A stretch of 64,000 bases of DNA, from the NCBI GenBank assembly GCA_013399305.1, contig VXAI01000341.1, positions 62,001 through 126,000 on the forward strand, read 5' to 3'. This DNA comes from Rostratula benghalensis (Eukaryota > Chordata > Aves > Charadriiformes > Rostratulidae). The position numbers were made by a program, and so were the translations under genes. Position 1 is the first letter of the stretch. Each line of letters starts with the position of its first letter. The notes under the pieces were generated by a model that worked only from the letters and a program-made list of their open reading frames with translations, was not told where the DNA came from and ran no database searches. Below are positions 47,503 through 60,544 of the stretch, piece after piece.

Positions 47503-47520
47503 GTCCCTGTTCGGGCGCCA
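47503..47520 (-). other. Primer binding site, perfect lysine-tRNA match
   Basis: TGGCGCCCGAACAGGGAC on the minus strand, an exact complement of the last 18 nt of tRNA-Lys(UUU). It has the same 2-bp spacing from the LTR as the provirus at 41489-41506. Confidence 0.95.
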
Positions 47521-47614
47521 GTTGTAGAGAGGATTTTTCTTTGGTGGAGGAGAACATGCAGACAACCAATATGGTTAACAAGCATGCTTCACTTTCTTCA
47601 GGTATGCTACGTGG

Positions 47615-47621
47615 TTATATA
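47615..47621 (-). promoter_or_regulatory. LTR TATA box (TATATAA)
   Basis: TATATAA on the minus strand in the middle of the LTR, about 90 bp upstream of the U5 edge, in the position expected for the U3/R boundary. The homologous site in the 41.5-kb LTR is mutated. An avian LTR with an intact TATA box could still act as a promoter, reading toward lower coordinates. Confidence 0.6.
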
Positions 47622-47886
47622 CTCTTCTTGCTGGCAGAGTTTCCTTAGCAATTACATTCTGGTCAATGATATACCCAGGACAATCACCGGTCGTGATTGC
47701 AGCTGCAGCCAAGTTCTTTGTTCTCTCTCAGATGTCTTCCTTCTCTAAACTCCTCTGGAGACGTCTGTCTTTGCCTTTTGGTTTACTGACTTGTTTGAAG
47801 AACATTGAGGCAGCTCTCACATGCGAGATTTCTCAAGCAGTTGATCTAAAGATCTATGACCCTGGTCCTGCAACCATTCCCCAACA

Positions 47887-47892
47887 ACACCT
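47887..47892. repeat. Target-site duplication of the 47.5-kb LTR insertion, right copy
   Basis: ACACCT, matching the left copy. Confidence 0.85.
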
Positions 47893-48629
47893 GAATCAGG
47901 AAGTGGGGTTGCCCCCTTTTCCCTTTGCTGCTCAATTCCGGGAGATGTCTGCTCTGAGAGGCTGGATTCAAAGCCTGTCTTAATCTTTAAATTAAATTTA
48001 AAAATTTTATGAGTAATCAATGAAATCGTTTCAGTTAGTCCAATGAGTTGGCTACTCATCTTGTTTCCCCCATACAGTATCTTAAGCAAGTTCTATTTGC
48101 ACAGCCAGGAACATAACCCATTGTATTTGCACTCCTGCAAATTGGGCTGATTCGCTGCACAAGACTCATCCACCTTGTCTGCATATTTCTGACAGTCAGA
48201 ACTTATGCCACCATACATCTAGGGATGATGTGGTTAGCTACTGCATCCATCTGCCTGCCCAGCCATGTAGCCACATGCAGAATATCTGGCTTATTTGACA
48301 ACCATATGTCCTGCTAACAGAGAGGTAGACATCTGTCTAGAGGTCACATGCAATGGTCTGACATCTCCTTGTACAGAGTTGACCTGAACTGTAAGTTTCA
48401 AACATTGGAAGCTGTGCTGGTGTCGTAAAAGCTTTCCAGCAGCAGGCAGTCCCTGTCTCACTAAGGAAATGACCCTTTAGGGATGCATTTTGAGAATGCA
48501 GCTCAGTTGTTTCCAGACACAGGGCCATTCAGAGCAGACCAGCTTGTGTGTCTTTACTCTCTGCTTCCTCAACCTAACTTATTCTGGTCCAGTCCTGACC
48601 CTCAATTCCCCAGCAACCAATTACAGAAT
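47893..48629. other. Unassigned DNA
   Basis: About 740 bp between the LTR insertion and a CR1 tail; nothing recognised. Confidence 0.5.
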
Positions 48630-49068
48630 TACCGAATCACAAAATCACAGAACATCAGAGATTGGAAGGGACCTTGAAAGATCATCCAGTCCAATCCCCC
48701 TGCCAGAGCAGGAACACCTAGATCAGGTCACACAGAAACGCGTCCAGACAGGTTTTGAACGTCTCCAGAGAAGGAGACTCCACCACCTCTCTGGGCAGCC
48801 CATTCCAGTGCTCCGTCACCCTCACCGTGAAGAAGTTTCTTCTCATATTTAAGTGGAACCTCCTGTGTTCCAACTTGTACCCATTGCCCCTTGTCCTATC
48901 ATAGACTGTCACTGAGAAGAGCCTGGCTCCATCCTCCTGACACTCACCCTTTATAAAGTTCTAAACATTAATGAGGTCACCCCTCAGTCTCCTCTTCTCC
49001 AAGCTAAAGAGACCCAGCTCCCACAGCCTTTCCTCATATGGGAGATGCTCCACTCCCTTAACACTTAA
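48630..49068 (-). mobile_element. CR1 3'-end fragment
   Basis: A minus-strand CR1 tail. It begins with decayed octamers (GAATTACCGAATCACAAAATCACAGAA on +, in part) and GATTGGAAGGGACC. It covers the 3' UTR and ORF2 end: [40 protein letters not shown] and [20 protein letters not shown]. The 5' truncation lies near 49068, where it merges into a small CTCCCTTAA-type repeat. Closest relative in the window is the copy at 27089-27373. Confidence 0.9.
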
Positions 49069-49097
49069 CTCCCTTAACTTCACTTCCTTAACATTTT
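49053..49097. repeat. Degenerate CTCCCTTAA tandem repeat
   Basis: CTCCCTTAACACTTAA, CTCCCTTAACTTCA and CTTCCTTAACA follow one another at the 5' edge of the CR1 copy. A short tandem expansion, perhaps from slippage at the truncation point. Confidence 0.65.
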
Positions 49098-50529
49098 CTA
49101 CCAGAAAACTCTTGCCAGAGTCTGTGCTCATTCTTTTTCCTTTACCCCACACACAATTCTTTACACTGAATTCTCAGTCTATTGGGCTGCTAACTCCTGA
49201 TAAAAAACAGGGACAGCCCAGGTTGCTTCAGGAATTTGTCTTAAATCCTTTTCTTACTTGAATGAGGAAAAGGATGTTTTCTTTGAGGAGCTAAAAAGTG
49301 AGCAAACATTCCAGGCATTCTAAAGGAAGTTTCCAGCTGTGTGTGTAATGTGAGCTGGGAGCACTCCAGTTAAATCAAGGGCGATACTCATATTTTTACA
49401 AATTTCTAATGTGACAGGGAGAGATTTACTAGGACTGATTACAAAACAGATTAGGAACCTTGCAATCTTTCCTATTCCTCCTCCATAATACAGGTGTATT
49501 CTCAATGTTAAGTAGAGCCAGGTGTAACTAACAGAGCATCTGCCTTTCCAAATATAAAAGCCCCAGGTGGTTAATGGCCTTTTGTATTGTGTTCTACACT
49601 TCTGTGTTTGTATCCTATGAGTAAGTGATAAGGGTAAAAGCCTAGTAAATATTGAACAATTAAGGTGAAGTTAGAGGGGAGAATAAAAGACATGTTGTGA
49701 CAAGATGTGGGTGGAGTTTTTGTCTTTAAATATGGTTAGAAGTGCTGAAGAACCAGATCCTCCATGTGACTAGGTATTTTGGGACTTCGTTCAAGTAATG
49801 TCTCAATTTTAGCTGAAAGGATTTAGTCTAACTTTTTATGGTGGTAGTAGTAGTGTTTCACTGTTTTGGATTCTTCTTGTTCTGCTTGAGTTTCATGTCT
49901 GTTGTATCCTTTCTTAATCTAGTACCAAATCAGACATCTTCTATGTAAACAGTGCAGTAAAATACTTGAGAGGAAAGCACTTTCCTTCTGGTATTGCTAT
50001 CTTTCTCATATGCATATCATTATTCTATAGACTGAAAAGAACTTGTGTCCCAGAAAAGATGAAGGAAATATATGTATGCCATAGTATTAATCATGCTTTT
50101 AGTATTATAATAATATTTGGAGAAACTCCCATAACACTGGATCACTTATAAATGACTATGTTATTATTTTTAATAAGAGCTTTTGTAAGCTATTGTTCAG
50201 GCATTAACAAAACCTGAGTACTTGTGCACACCATGAATTTGGTCTGCTACAAAAATGTTACGTTTTGTTGACTGATAGAATATGTGATTGAAAAATGTAA
50301 TTTGCAATAAGAAAACTTACTCTGTGAACTGAAGCAATAAGCTTTATGGTACTTTTCCGTAGCTTTGATTTCAGCAATACTTTCAGAACAAGCACTGAGA
50401 TGGGTGCTTGAAAACTGTTGTGCAAATTGGTATACTACTTCTATAGAACTTTCTTGCATAACTTGCTTAGCACTAAGTTTGCTGAAGCCTTAGACTGCAT
50501 GCTGTGAACTTTCACCTGTATGCATTGAA
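49098..50529. other. Unassigned AT-rich DNA
   Basis: About 1.4 kb; no gene or family recognised. Confidence 0.5.
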
Positions 50530-50835
50530 CTTTTACCTAGTTAAGTAAAGAAAACCCCAGAACTGGCTTAGTCCAGGAGATGAGGAAGCTACAATTAGCA
50601 GCAGAAGCCGCAGCCTTGGAGTTAAGAAAATAGATAATCCTCCTAGAGAGAATGAAAGCACCCAATGAAGAATGGTAGGAACTCCAGACCAAAAATGTTG
50701 TGTGAGGTGTGGCAACTTAGATTGTAATGTTATAATCGCCCAGGGGTTTCTTTGTTCAAGGTCCCTCTTTGGAAGCACTCAGCTGGAGTGCTAATAAAAA
50801 AACTTCATGGAATAATTTCCTTCTTAGCTTACAAC
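50530..50835 (+). mobile_element. Possible ERV LTR (R-U5 side recognisable)
   Basis: The stretch TTTGTTCAAGGTCCCTCTTT, then GCACTCAGCTGGAGTGCTAATAAA at about 50750-50798, followed by AAAACTTCATGG and CTTCTTAGCTTACA, looks like the R and U5 region of an avian ERV LTR. The poly(A) signal AATAAA is at 50793-50798 and the likely CA end is near 50835. CAGCTGGAGTGCTAATAAA has the shape of a retroviral R hairpin plus poly(A) signal. The start and a target duplication could not be fixed, so the left boundary is a guess. Confidence 0.38.
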
Positions 50836-53800
50836 TGAGTGGAAACCTAGAATTGAACCCTGTTATGGTGGCTGGCATCCATAATTTCCATGACAAAACA
50901 AAGTTTTCAGTACTACTTCTGGAGTTGGCTGAGCCATGAAGCTTCATCAGTCATGTAATTGGTCTCTGGTTCAGATAGAAGGATTGCAGTATTTTATGCA
51001 GCATGTTTAAATCGGGTTTCTTAAATAAGCATTTTTAGTGTACTTATTTGACTAATAATTGTTCTGTACTGTATAACTATGTTGTGGCAGGGACAAGGCT
51101 TCTAAACATCTCCAAAGTCAAACAATTATAGACTCAGAATTAAGATATTAGTCTTTCTAAAATATACAGTAAAACAACAGTGTTTTTAACCCTACAGTGA
51201 TGACTTTGCATCAGACTTTAGGTTATGTTTGAGAAGATCCTCTTAATGTTTTCTTTCTCTCACTTTCTGCCCTTCCTCACGCTATTTTAATCTACCAGTA
51301 TGGATGGAAATCCACTTCAAACCATTGACAGGAATGAGGATTGAAATCCCCATATGGCATCAGTGGCTTCAGCTAGATCAGAATATCTGAAGTTTGTCAT
51401 GCGCAAATTACAGTTGCTCAAAGTAAGCATTTCTTGAGTGTAATTTCAGACATTTGAGTTGGTTGATGAAGGTGGATGATGTGGCAATATCCCCTTGAAC
51501 ACTGATCTGTGTACTGACCAGATTGTTTGCAGGGAATGTAGGAGAGAAATCTTTTTTCTCCTCTTCGAGAATTTTAGCCTAATTTCCAGGGCTCTGGGTT
51601 GGGGTGGTGGGTGGGTGGGACGGATGGGACACAGGGATGTTATACGTGGCTCGGTGTAGTGTGAGAAGGAAGAAAGATGAGAAATACTTTGGGATGAAGA
51701 AAGTAATCTTTTCCCTTTGTGACTTGCCGGTGTCCAATGGGGAGGGTGGGAGCTGGTGGCTTGCGAGGAAGTGACTTTTTGTGCTTGGACAAAAGCACCA
51801 TTAGCCCTTTTGGCACAGTAGCTGTACTGCAGACTGAGCTGGGATGTTCAGCAACACTTTATGCTACCTCTCCTGTCAACTTATTTGCTGGCTTTGAACA
51901 GTCATGATGTCATTAATTCAATTGCAGTTCCTAGTGAGCAGCTGGAAACTAGGGATGAGAGGAAACACACTGAGAATCACAAAACAAGATCTGTAAGAAG
52001 TCATTCTTTTCTTTTTTTTCTTGCCTTATTTTCTACTTGCAAACCCTTCAATTAGCAGAAATTGCATTTTTCATTGAAGTAGGAGCCAACTGGGAGCACC
52101 AAGCACTATTATATTTCATAAAAACCCCCAAACAATGCAGCAGTAGTCTGATTTCTGCAGCCCCCATCCCCATCTGATGTTTTGGCTAATTTGTGACAGT
52201 ATCCTCAACTTACAGCAGTGTTTCTTCACGTAAGTGTTGCCATATTGACCTCTACAAAAGGTCCATTGCATCTCGTACCCTCTAATTGGATGCTTAAGGA
52301 GGCGTACATGGTGTTGAACAACAGTTATATTTCCAATTTGGTTTCTAGCAACAAGAGGCACTAGGTCTTTCCAGCTGGAAAGATTGCCTCCAATAATGCT
52401 TCCCAGAAGTCACATCATTCTTACTTTTGGAAGGTCTTTTTGTACAATTTGACCTTCTGTCACCACGTGGCAAGAAAGACCTGATTTGTAACTAACTAGC
52501 TTCATGCTCTGCTTAACAGGGGAATGAGATTTCATGGAATCAGGGCTGCCTCCGCTTATGATGAGTACATGAGGATCTGCATGCTATTATCATCTTAAGA
52601 AGAGAAAATTAGCAGATGGGGCAGTGGGAACAGCTCTATTTTAGGTTAGCGTTATCATGAAGATACCTCTTTCTTTCCACTTCTGAAAAGTTGGGAAGAG
52701 ATCAGTTTATTAGAGGCAGTGTTCCACTGGGATACCCTGCTAAAACAGTGTACTCACTATATGATAGGAACCATCAACTTCTTCCCATTATGAACCATGG
52801 CTGGAGAGAGATCTTTATCATTGGAACTAGTATTTTTTTAAGCCCCATGTCTTACTTGCACTCAGCTACCTTATTGTGTTTCTAAGGGGCTTATTGCTGC
52901 ACAGAAGAGGATGGCTTATGGATATGTTATCAATAAATGTTATAAAAAATGTAATGTTGACATTAAAGCCTGGTATTATGTTAGTATCAGGCAACTTTCA
53001 ACCCTGAACCAGAGAAAATGTGTCCTTTTTCTAGATACAGAATTGGTGAAAACTCTAAAACCCCTCAGGAGCATAAATATCTGGAGCTCCTCAAAAAATG
53101 AGATGTGAGAACTGGAATATTAGCAATCCTCTTAAATAGACAAGGATTGCTAAAGGAGTGGAAAACCTGATTTATTATTTTGATTAATAATAAATCATGT
53201 TGCCCTTTTAGTAGACATCTTTAATACTGTCACATATTTTAGATAATACCCTAATATAGCCCATCAGCTTTAAGTACGGGAGGACATTAGCAGAACAGTC
53301 TTTTGTGTGTGAAAAGAGGAGATAGATTTGATAAATTATTGGACATGGAGAATTTGAACAGCCTATCTTCTCCATTCTCCAAATGTTATAATTTTTTTAA
53401 GATCAGAGTGTATGTCAAATGGAGTTCATAAAGTGGAAAATGACACTATTTACTTTCATCAAACAAAATGCTGTCAAAATTTATGTCTCTGCACCTCAGA
53501 AATCTGTCTGAATGCTACTGCTGTTTTGTGTAACGCTTTAACAACAAAAGCTGAGAGGTCTATAAACCAAGTTATGACAGAATTTCTTAAAAATAAAATA
53601 TTTAAAAATCTGAAATTTGTAAGTTGGAGCAATACTCCAAGTTTTTGACTGCTGCATAAATGAAGATCGCATAAATTTTCATAATGAAGGGAGATGGGAA
53701 TTCATTCTACAGTCAGTTGAGAAACCTGAGTTTTATCAGGACCATCGTACACCTTGGAATGAGATGTGGTGACTTAACCATCTTACCATGCAGACACCTA

Positions 53801-56800
53801 CATGTAATGGTAACAAAATGGTCCTGTTTCAGATTTGTAACATGGCATTTCATTGCACTGTACCAGCTAGATTTCTTTAGTAGTCATTCAGAAATTACTG
53901 GAACAGTAACACATACCATATTCCTGTTCCAACTGCATTGAGGCAATTTGAGACTGTTGAGGCCACAGTCTCACCTTCCCAACTAAAATGACCTTTTGTA
54001 TTGTGATAACATGGGCAGCTATCTTAATCCTCCACAAAACCTTTTTTGGGCAGACTGTTTTCCTCTCTGGCAATGACCAAGACTCTTTGGCATTTACATG
54101 ATTTTCCTTTTACCTTCTGTTCTACTCATCCATGACCATATAATTTAATCAAAAGATGGGTTTTAACAGAGAAGCATCCAAAAATCCCCCTGCCTGCTCA
54201 AGAAAACATCTAAGTTGACCAGATGCAGTCTCTAGCATCATCATCAGTCCTGAGAATAGTCTTTAGAGACCACACTTGGAAAGCGCTCAGAGCAAAGCAC
54301 AGTATTTATAGGTGGGGATTACTGTCCTCTAACTGCTCATTTTTAACGATGACAAAAAACTCTATTCTCTTCTCTCTGGTCTGGAAATAGGTATGGCTAC
54401 TGCAGGTGTGCTTTGGAGTGAAGCTGCATTGTCTCTCAGAAAAGCTTGGATGTTTATAGTAATAGCAGATGCTATGAAATAAACACATTGTAAATGGACT
54501 GATGCACAGTGGTAGCTCTATCTTACGGATCCATCCACAGATCCCCTTATTGCAAAATGTATTGATTGGAAGAATACATCTTGAATACAGTTTTATCTAG
54601 TTAAAACCCCCATGTTTAAGAATAATGCCATTGTGGGTAGTGATTTATCTTGATAGATGAAGCAGCCTGATAAAACATCAGAAGTCTCAGTTTAAAAAAT
54701 CTGTGCCCTGTATCACAAGGATGACTTAAATATATAGTCATCCATACTTGTAAAGAGTTCAGCTACAAAGGTAGTTAAAAATCTTTTATGTTTCCTTCTA
54801 TAATGTACTGCACTAAGCAGGTGGAGATCCTTAAAGGGCTAAATGGTGAGTCAGCTGTTCTTTTCGATACCCGACTTTCTGTCTCTATCTCCTGTTTCTC
54901 TCCTCTAGGCAGAGCATCTACCCCACTATGTGAGCAAAAAGCAGCAGTACGGGTTCTGTGACCTGACTTGCTATTCAGTGATGTATGTCAGTCTTCTACA
55001 AGCCCAGAAATGAACTATTACTTGGCCAAGAGGCAACAAAAGGGAGACAGAACAACCTGAATGAATGCAATAACTTTCAGCACAGAACCTCCAACAGTAA
55101 CAGATCCCCTTGATGTTAAACAAGAACCAAAGCTTAGTTAGGAAAAACATTTTTTTCTTCTTTCCTCTTAAAGCAGTTTGGACTGAGCCCCATTTTATTC
55201 TTCTGTGCTCCAGCTATGAATTCTCAGTTAACATTCTTGCTAGAGGAGATACAGTACCTACACTTCCTACTGCTGAAGAGTCTGGCAGAGATGAGCCACC
55301 AGCTTCACCCACACATACATACACAAATTATTCTTTAAACTCTCTGTTGAATTTGACTGGTAATCAGTGTGGGTAGTTACTGTCTGATAATTATATGGCA
55401 TTGAGATGCTGTTAGCCAGATTTCTCCCTTTTCAAGACACTTTGTAGAGTTGCATGATGACAGGCGAGGGATTACAGCCAACTACAGGCTAGAAAGTGTT
55501 TAACTCTAAAATGAGTCTGACACTTATCAGCAACATAACAGGACACAGAATTTCAAGTGTCAGCAAGTAAGGTTGGGTCCAGAAAATACAGGCCTGTGTG
55601 ATCAAACAGTTTACACATTTCACCAAGCAGAGTGAGTATTTCTACACTTAAACGTGAGATCTGTAACTTAAGGAAGGATAGCAAGTTTATTATTAATCAG
55701 TGAGAATTGCTGTTTATAGTTCTGCACAAGCAAATGAAATGTCATCTTTCTACATGATATAATAAATAATTATACTTAAGAATGCATATTCTGCAAGCCT
55801 TTGTAAACTAATGCCACATGCAATATGGACTTTTTTCAGCTTTTTGTGGTGAATTTTCTCAGCAGCACTAGAGACTAAGACAGGGAAAGACTCAAAGTTT
55901 AATTTATCAGATTGTAACCATGAGAAGAAAATAAAAATACGGGGAGCTATTAGCTTGATGTGCCCGCAGTCTGTCACAATGTGCTTCATGTCCTTACTTC
56001 AGAAAATGTCAGGAGTGTTTAACATATGCATGCATTTCTCAAAACTAAAGCCATCCATGTTGAAATGAGTGTGGCTCACTCAGCTCATTGACAGACTACT
56101 GGCTATGGATGAAATCTTTCCTGTTCCTTGAAAGTCCAGGGTGTTTCCATCTGTGAAACTCTACCTTTTCATGTTACTAGTATACTTGCAGAAAATTATT
56201 TTTGCAGTTATCAGATTCTTCAGATTTACACTGACATTTAATCAACCGCAAACACAAATTATTGCTTGATGTCCTCAAGTGCCATGTACATTTTCCTTAA
56301 ATAGAACATGTCTTGTTTTATGGTTTAATTAGTTAGTGTTAAATGACATTATATTATTGTATTCATGCTTGTCTAGATTTTCTGTTTGCAGTAATTAGCA
56401 GATAAAATACAGATATAGAGTATTAGCAGAAATCAACTCTGTATAATTTCATCCATTCTAACAATTTAGAATTAAAGACATTTTTCTAGGGTAATGAAGG
56501 TGTAAGAACAGGTTCTGAAATAATTAGCAGGTTCTGATATTATCTCAGAGAATTCAGGTGGAGCCATAGGAAAGAGCATTTTGTTTTTAACAAAAAGCAC
56601 AGCACAACAACTGCTCAGAAGTACAATTTGTTGGCACCCATTACATTTCTCAAATTCCTAGGACTGAAGTTGTGCAAAAGGAGGTACTCTGCTCTTATTT
56701 CAACGATGGAACACAGTAAGTAGTATTCTGTGCAGTGCTCTGTCTTGTTATTTGTAAATCTACTCCAGCCAACTTTGAAAGAGGGGTCAGGCTTAAAAAG

Positions 56801-58821
56801 TCTTGTCCATCAAGATTTGCTGCTTGTGTGTTATAACTTGCATAACTTGCAGTAACATGACCACACCTACTCTACATAGTAAAGCTTGGAAAGCAGCTAT
56901 TGATCTTCTCTCTTTATTCCAGGGGCAATATAATATACATTGGAATAGAAAGATTCCAATAGTTTCTACATGATATGCTGAAATATAATTGCAACTTAGC
57001 CCAGCTGGTCAAAGTGGAGCTCGGACTTCTTTTTCTACCTGGCTCTGTGGTCCTCTGTACTACAGCCATTGGGAAATCTATGGGCTATTTGTAAGCCTTT
57101 CAAAAGTTAATTAAAAATAATCTGGTTTTCAGTGAACTAAATTCATTTAACAATGATCCACATCTCCACTGGAAAATGTAGAAGAATTGCAACTCACAGA
57201 TGGATGAAAACTACATGTCTAATTTAGTATTCTTATAGAATTGCTGTCCATAGAAATGCTTATAACCAGAAGTGCTTTCTGGTTTACAACGCAGTATGGA
57301 GGATGGCTGAAATTTGCCACCAGTTCAATACTATAATAATGTTCAAGACATCAATTCAGCAATGCATTGAGACTTGAAGGATGTATTCTTTTATCACTGA
57401 AGTCTGAAAATATGGCTGGCCAAACTCTTTTCAGATATCTTCTGAAGCTCAAAAATGTGGTTTCATGAATTTTTGGCCTGAGGTTGACAAATTGTTTTGA
57501 GGAAAAATTGAAGGCTATACCATGAAAGCATTTCAATATTTTCCAAAGTTTTCCACTTTTTATTTAGGAGTGCTGTTCATAATTCACAATGGTGAAAACA
57601 AATCAACAATCTAAAGTCCTGGGAGAACTTATTTCTGTTGAGGCTTGCCAACATATTGCCATCTATACTTCACTGTTTCCTGTTGGATTTTTTTGGTTTA
57701 ATAGAAATTTGTTTTCTATCTGCCTTAACCAATGCCTTCTTTTTTATTTCACCACCACTACCTTTTTTTGTTCGCTGTTCTTTCAATTTCATTCATTTCC
57801 ACTGTCTTCATATCACAACCAAAATATAATAGAGTTTGAAAATCTACCAAGTCACAAATGAAAGTCAAATATACTAATGCTAATATTAATCATTTAAAAA
57901 TGTTTGAACGCAGGAGTAAAATGCAGCAATTCCTTTGAGGAAAACAAGGCTGATCAATCCCCGCAGCCAAGCTTATTCACCATGAGCTTTTTTGTAGGGG
58001 AAGTGTTTTTTACTGAGCAATATTCTCTCACACATTCAGGCTGAAGACATTCATCATGCTGATTTCCTCTGTCTCTTTCCTCCCAAGCTTCCTCACAGCT
58101 CATATCAGAGGTCATGGCTGGCTGCAGTGGCTGCATTCTTTTACGTCCACATTTATCACTTTGCGCACCTATTGGAGTTGCTTCTGTAGTTGCAATTGAG
58201 TTATTAATTAGAATCATTTGGGGAAGCACAACTCATGCCTGTTCCCTGATCTAGGAATTCACTTGGGAATAACATCCGTAACCAGCTCTTCCAGACCATG
58301 CATGTATGGGAATGCCTTGAGTGGAGCTTCTTATATACATTTTTCTCTCCCACAGGCATTCTGTTGACCTTCAAGCTCCAGATTCATTATCTTAATTCAA
58401 AGTATTTCTACGTGCTATTTATTTTGCTATGTAGGAGAATACAGTTTGACCCATCATGGTAGCTCTGATGCAGAAAATGTACTTCCTTCCAGAAAGGGAA
58501 AAGTCAGATGGGTTTTATTTTGAGAGCTTAATGAAATATATTCAAATAACCTCTAAATAAATACATTTTAATACATAGTTAAAAAATATTTAAAAGCAAT
58601 GGAGGATACATTAAATGGAATATTCCAATTTCAAACAGATTAATTTTGCAGATGTTAACTATCCATATTTTAACATTTATTAACAATAATAGTAAATTTA
58701 TTATGCACATTATATATATAAAAAAATCACAAGGCTAAGAGCATGGAATCCCTTACAGTCTCTGTTGCATTCCTGTTTGTATTAATTTCTATTGTTTTAA
58801 TTCAAGAACTTCAACATACTG

Positions 58822-58859
58822 ATCTTGCTAAATAAACTGCATCTTGCTAAATGAACTGC
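58822..58859. repeat. 19-bp tandem duplication
   Basis: ATCTTGCTAAATAAACTGC is followed at once by ATCTTGCTAAATGAACTGC, one mismatch. Confidence 0.88.
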
Positions 58860-59447
58860 ATATGGATAAAGGGGAGATATACTAGATGATAGAAAGATCT
58901 CGTGATCAATCCTTCTGAAAATCTTAGAATCTTCTCCTTGGTCTTTCATCTGACTGTCCTAATTTGTGGTTTAAATAGATTAGTTGAGCATAATCAAGAT
59001 CCTGTATAGGAAGCGATGTCATGGAAAGCGCTTCCATGCCTGATGCAAATACATCTCTCTCAGATTTTCAGCAGACTTTTTTACTTGTAATGAATTTATA
59101 TTTATGTTGTGTTACTTATCTACTGGCATATGGTGGTATCTTCTCCTCTTTCATTGCCAAACATTAATCAGATATCTAGGAGTATCTGTTCAAGCTGGAC
59201 ACCCAGATCATAGAAAGGGGTTTCAGCAAGACCCTTTGCAGAAGATCCTCAGAGATCCCAACACAATCAGAAGTGATTCTGAAAACTGCTAGTCCAAATA
59301 GGTTACAGCTTCTCTACTTGAAGTCTCTTGAGTCTCAACAGCTGCATGGTCATGGCAGGTTTATTCTTTCATACATCTTGTTTTAGAAAACAGCTTTATA
59401 AGCAAAACGTTGCTTGTGCAGGTGTTCAGAGAAATCAAGTACCAAAC

Positions 59448-59468
59448 CTTGGGAGTATCACTCCCAAG
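59448..59468. repeat. Perfect 9-bp-stem hairpin
   Basis: CTTGGGAGT, loop ATC, ACTCCCAAG. A compact inverted repeat without a T run after it; function unknown. Confidence 0.88.
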
Positions 59469-60306
59469 CAGCCAATGTGAGTTTGGGCACGTGAATGCAT
59501 AGGGAACATCTTTCTGCCTTCTTGCTTTAAATTTCCTTTGACATTATAAACAGTAAAACCCATCAATACCCTGAGAAAGCCCCAGTGGCAAAGCCACAGG
59601 CTTCAACCCATAAAACCCTTTCAGTCTAGTATCATTTACATAATTTCACCAAAGGCACCTTCTGCTGATTAGCTAGTTTATCAATTAAACCAGCCATTTA
59701 ATAGTCCACAAAAGTCTCTGATAAAATGCTCTGCTTGCAATTCTTGTAATCAGGCATATCTATCATTTTAAATCTAATTCTGCTTGTTTCACCAGAGATT
59801 TCATTGTTCAAGGTAGATCACCATGTAGCTGAGTTAATTATTTGAATAATCTACTATTCAGGCAGTTAATATTATACCTATGCCCATACTATTCCTATTC
59901 CCATGTGTGCCTGTATTTTCTGCTCAGGTTTACAGATGTTTGGCAAAGCTACAGGCTTTGCTGTTGGCTGTAACAGTATGAGATACGGGTTCTGTCAACC
60001 TGATGCTGCTGTCACTTTTAGCACTGAAAATAAAGAGACCTGTGGTTCATATCAGAAATTCCAGGACTCCTTCAGGTTTTGAGAAGGAATATTTCAGTCT
60101 AGTGGTAGAATCTGGAATTAAAATTCAATCAGATGCCCATGAAAGCAGACACTTAAAGCATTTAAAGGAGCTCAGGGAGACCATTACTGTAATGCTCATT
60201 TAATGGTCTTCTCCCTTTTGGGGAGAACTGATCATCTAAGCCAACTAACCTAAAAAACCTATGAATCTCTCTTAGTCTGCTTAAGGAAGAAAAAACCCAA
60301 ATGCCC

Positions 60307-60332
60307 TTTTTTTTTTTTTTTCTTTTTTTTTT
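60307..60332. repeat. Poly(T) tract
   Basis: T15, C, T10; low complexity. Confidence 0.9.
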
Positions 60333-60544
60333 CCCTGAGAAAACAGGGATGGGAGAATAGCACTTAAAGATGATGGGCACTGAGATTTTTGGAGATGACA
60401 AACCAGCAATATGTTCTACAATAGCTGGAAGAATGTAGCTTGTAGATGGCAGACCAAAAATGGAAGAGAATAATACTTTGTAATGGTGTCACTGTACAGA
60501 CAGATTTGCAAAGTTGAACCTGTCACCTGTTACTGCAATGTGAC

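Larger units (their letters stand above)
47498..47886 (-). mobile_element. ERVK-like LTR insertion carrying its primer binding site
   Basis: A 389-bp insertion of the same family as the provirus at 38.7-41.9 kb, also on -. On the coding strand it is a complete 364-bp LTR (47886 down to 47523, ending CTCTACA), the spacer AC, then a perfect 18-nt lysine-tRNA primer binding site (47520-47503), and finally only CAACA before the target duplication. The 6-bp repeats ACACCT at 47492-47497 and 47887-47892 show that this whole composite, and not the bare LTR, lies between the duplicated target. No gag or other internal sequence follows the primer binding site. This differs from an ordinary solo LTR, which would end at the LTR edge. 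Confidence 0.87.
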
